Positions 62,681 to 64,000 of a stretch of 64,000 bases of DNA are shown piece after piece. Under the pieces are notes generated by a model. It had not been told where the DNA came from and did not search any database. It was given only the letters and a program-made list of their open reading frames with translations. Made by a program: the position numbers and the translations under genes. Within the stretch, counting starts at the first letter, position 1. Each line of letters begins with the position of its first letter. Source of the stretch: Lachnospiraceae bacterium (GTDB lineage: Bacteria > Bacteroidota > Bacteroidia > Bacteroidales > Muribaculaceae); NCBI GenBank assembly GCA_023663655.1, contig JAMPGZ010000004.1, positions 1 through 64,000 of the forward strand, read 5' to 3'.

Positions 62681-62688
62681 CAAAGATA
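62681..62688 (-). promoter_or_regulatory. -7 box of the candidate structured RNA
   Basis: TATCTTTG on the minus strand (plus CAAAGATA). There is no clear TTG at the -33 position. Confidence 0.45.
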
Positions 62689-62751
62689 GTGTATGGTTGT
62701 TGGGGATTTACCCACTTTTTATCCCCCCATGTGAAATTTTTTTCAACTTAG

Positions 62752-63150
62752 CCGGTATGTAGCACCAGCAGAATGCCGGGTCACGGATAATATCCCCAAT
62801 ATATGGAGTTCCAGAGGAACGATACAATGGTTCGCTCTTACAGAGCTTGATTCAATTTCGAATACATTTACCCGGCATTCCGCTAACGCTACATACCGGG
62901 CTAAGCTCTTGCGGTCATACTGACCGCCTCTATTACAACACGAACAATGCGGAATAAACTCACTGACACGGTATCAACATACAACCCGGATTACACGGCA
63001 TTATTGACCCGGCATTCCGCTAGCGCTACATACCGGGAAATCTAAGCTCTTGCGGTCATACTGACCGCATCTATTACAACACGAACAATGCGGAATAAAC
63101 TCACTGACACGGTATCAACATACAACCCGGAATAAACTCACTGACACGGT
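62752..63150. repeat. REP-like hairpin repeat array, second locus
   Basis: A plus-orientation core lies at 62752-62780 (diverged) and inverted cores at 62871-62900 and 63008-63037. The spacer hairpins GCTCTTACAGAGC and GCGGTCATACTGACCGC are conserved and match the array at 1-2424. No transposase is present here. Two tandem copies of a unit of about 125 bp (about 62901-63037 and 63038-63150) are seen. Confidence 0.8.
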
Positions 63151-63156
63151 ACAAAA

Positions 63157-63191
63157 AAATGGCTGCGTCACGTGATGTGACGCAGCCATTT
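63157..63191 (-). terminator. Terminator of the M48 peptidase gene
   Basis: ATGGCTGCGTCAC and GTGACGCAGCCAT form a perfect 13-bp stem with a loop of 5 nt. The minus-strand flank is TTTTTTT. It ends leftward transcription 22 nt past the stop codon. Confidence 0.88.
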
Positions 63192-63212
63192 CCATTATTT
63201 ATGAGTAATTTT

Positions 63213-64000
63213 TTATTTGCTTTCTTTGCTTTCAGGACGAGTGAAACCGTCTTTCTGGCAACGCTCAGTCATGTGCTTGATGCGAGCGGCAGTTTCAGGA
63301 TGAGAGGAGAACATCTTGTTGAGATAGCTTGAGCTGCCAGAGCTTTCGCCTTCCATGTTCTGGAATTTCTCAAATGCCATCACCATGCCCCAAGGGTTCT
63401 TACCGTTTGCCTTAAGGAAATCGTAGCCGCAATCATCAGCTTCATTTTCCTGCTTCTGCGAATACTTGGCGTTGATGAGCGAAGAACCGAGGTCGCCGAG
63501 CTGTGAGTCGGTCAATGCAGCCGCCTTACCGCTTGTAGATGCAACACCATCCTTGAGGGCATCGCTCAACAACTGGGTTTTGAAAGCATTCTTTGAATGG
63601 TGTTTCATGACATGGCCTATCTCATGGCCGATGATTCCGAGAAGCTCGTCGTCGCTCATGATATCCATCAATGAAGAGAACACGCGCACACTTCCGTCGG
63701 GGCACGCAAAAGCGTTTACATCAATCACGTCATAAACCTTGAAGTTCAATGGAATGCCATCGGCTTCAGTGATACCCTCAGTGAGCTTGTTAAGACGGAT
63801 GGTGTAGGGATCCTTTTCATCACACACCTTATTGTGTGTGTCCATCCACTCCACTGATTCCTTTACATATTCAGCCATCTCCTTGTCGGTCAAAGTCACT
63901 GCCTTGACTGCCTTAGTGGCTCCCTTTACCGCTCTTCCGAGATTGAACTGTGCCGACGCAGAAACGGTCGACAACAACAAAATCGACAAAAAAATCTTAA
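63213..64000 (-). CDS. M48 family metalloprotease, partial at the window edge
   Basis: At least 262 codons are visible. The frame is still open at position 64000, and the start codon lies outside. The first visible part is the end of a signal peptide (KIFLSILLLSTVSASA). The zinc site HEIGHVMKHHSK and the downstream Glu in QENEADDCGYDFLKANG are present, as in M48 peptidases related to BepA/LoiP. A conserved HPETAARI motif follows. It is probably a periplasmic protease in outer-membrane quality control; the exact role is inferred. Confidence 0.9.
   Translation of the reverse strand, partial: KIFLSILLLSTVSASAQFNLGRAVKGATKAVKAVTLTDKEMAEYVKESVEWMDTHNKVCDEKDPYTIRLNKLTEGITEADGIPLNFKVYDVIDVNAFACPDGSVRVFSSLMDIMSDDELLGIIGHEIGHVMKHHSKNAFKTQLLSDALKDGVASTSGKAAALTDSQLGDLGSSLINAKYSQKQENEADDCGYDFLKANGKNPWGMVMAFEKFQNMEGESSGSSSYLNKMFSSHPETAARIKHMTERCQKDGFTRPESKESK

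Overview
The window looks like chromosomal DNA of a Bacteroidales bacterium, most likely a gut Muribaculaceae-type species. The basis is threefold. Many genes are preceded by the Bacteroidetes -7 box TAnnTTTG, often with TTG 18-20 nt upstream. Many protein families are Bacteroidetes-restricted (DUF3098, DUF4492, DUF6048, DUF6089, DUF6242, DUF6377, DUF6452, HU-SPOR). The metabolism also fits: cytochrome bd, a BioG-BioC fusion, succinate-type CoA transferase and GH95. The genus is inference.

Layout. 1-2430 is a dense array of hairpin-forming REP-like repeats around a REP-associated tyrosine transposase (1389-1838). After an AT-rich spacer come an ECF sigma factor, ispD-recG, an M23/LysM endopeptidase, an HU-SPOR protein and a compact nitroreductase/DUF2520/KdsC-like/Maf cluster, which converges with an ATP-grasp-like gene. 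13.0-16.4 kb is gene-poor and holds two or three probable minus-strand small RNAs around a DUF6377 regulator. Next are a BASS transporter/Crp operon, miaB, an acetyl-CoA hydrolase/transferase behind a 28-bp palindromic promoter, and an envelope/tRNA operon (ftsX, DUF3098, uppP, truB, queA). The minus-strand block 25.2-33.7 kb carries DUF4492-cydA-cydB-yigZ, rpmE2, an oxaloacetate decarboxylase/pyruvate carboxylase-type subunit and a class A PBP.

34.0-42.2 kb (plus) holds a large hybrid sensor kinase, a beta-helix lipoprotein, DUF4199, a GT2 glycosyltransferase, a nitroreductase and the DUF6452/DUF6048 pair. 42.2-47.6 kb (minus) holds an exonuclease and the biotin operon bioA-bioF-bioGC-bioD. 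Then come a ROK kinase, prmC-recX-comF (minus), ribD, and an outer-membrane biogenesis run: DUF6242, DUF6089, uppS, bamA, two Skp/OmpH chaperones and murI. GH95 follows. The right end holds a probable large structured RNA (62357-62676, minus), a second copy of the REP-like array and a partial M48 protease.

Most protein genes are ordinary core genes. The least explained material is non-coding: the REP-like family at both ends, the small-RNA candidates at 13.5-14.1 kb, the structured RNA candidate at 62.4-62.7 kb, the palindromic promoter at 19.6 kb, and genes whose -7 box lies 4 nt before the start codon, implying leaderless mRNAs. All family assignments come from motif recognition by eye; no database search was run.
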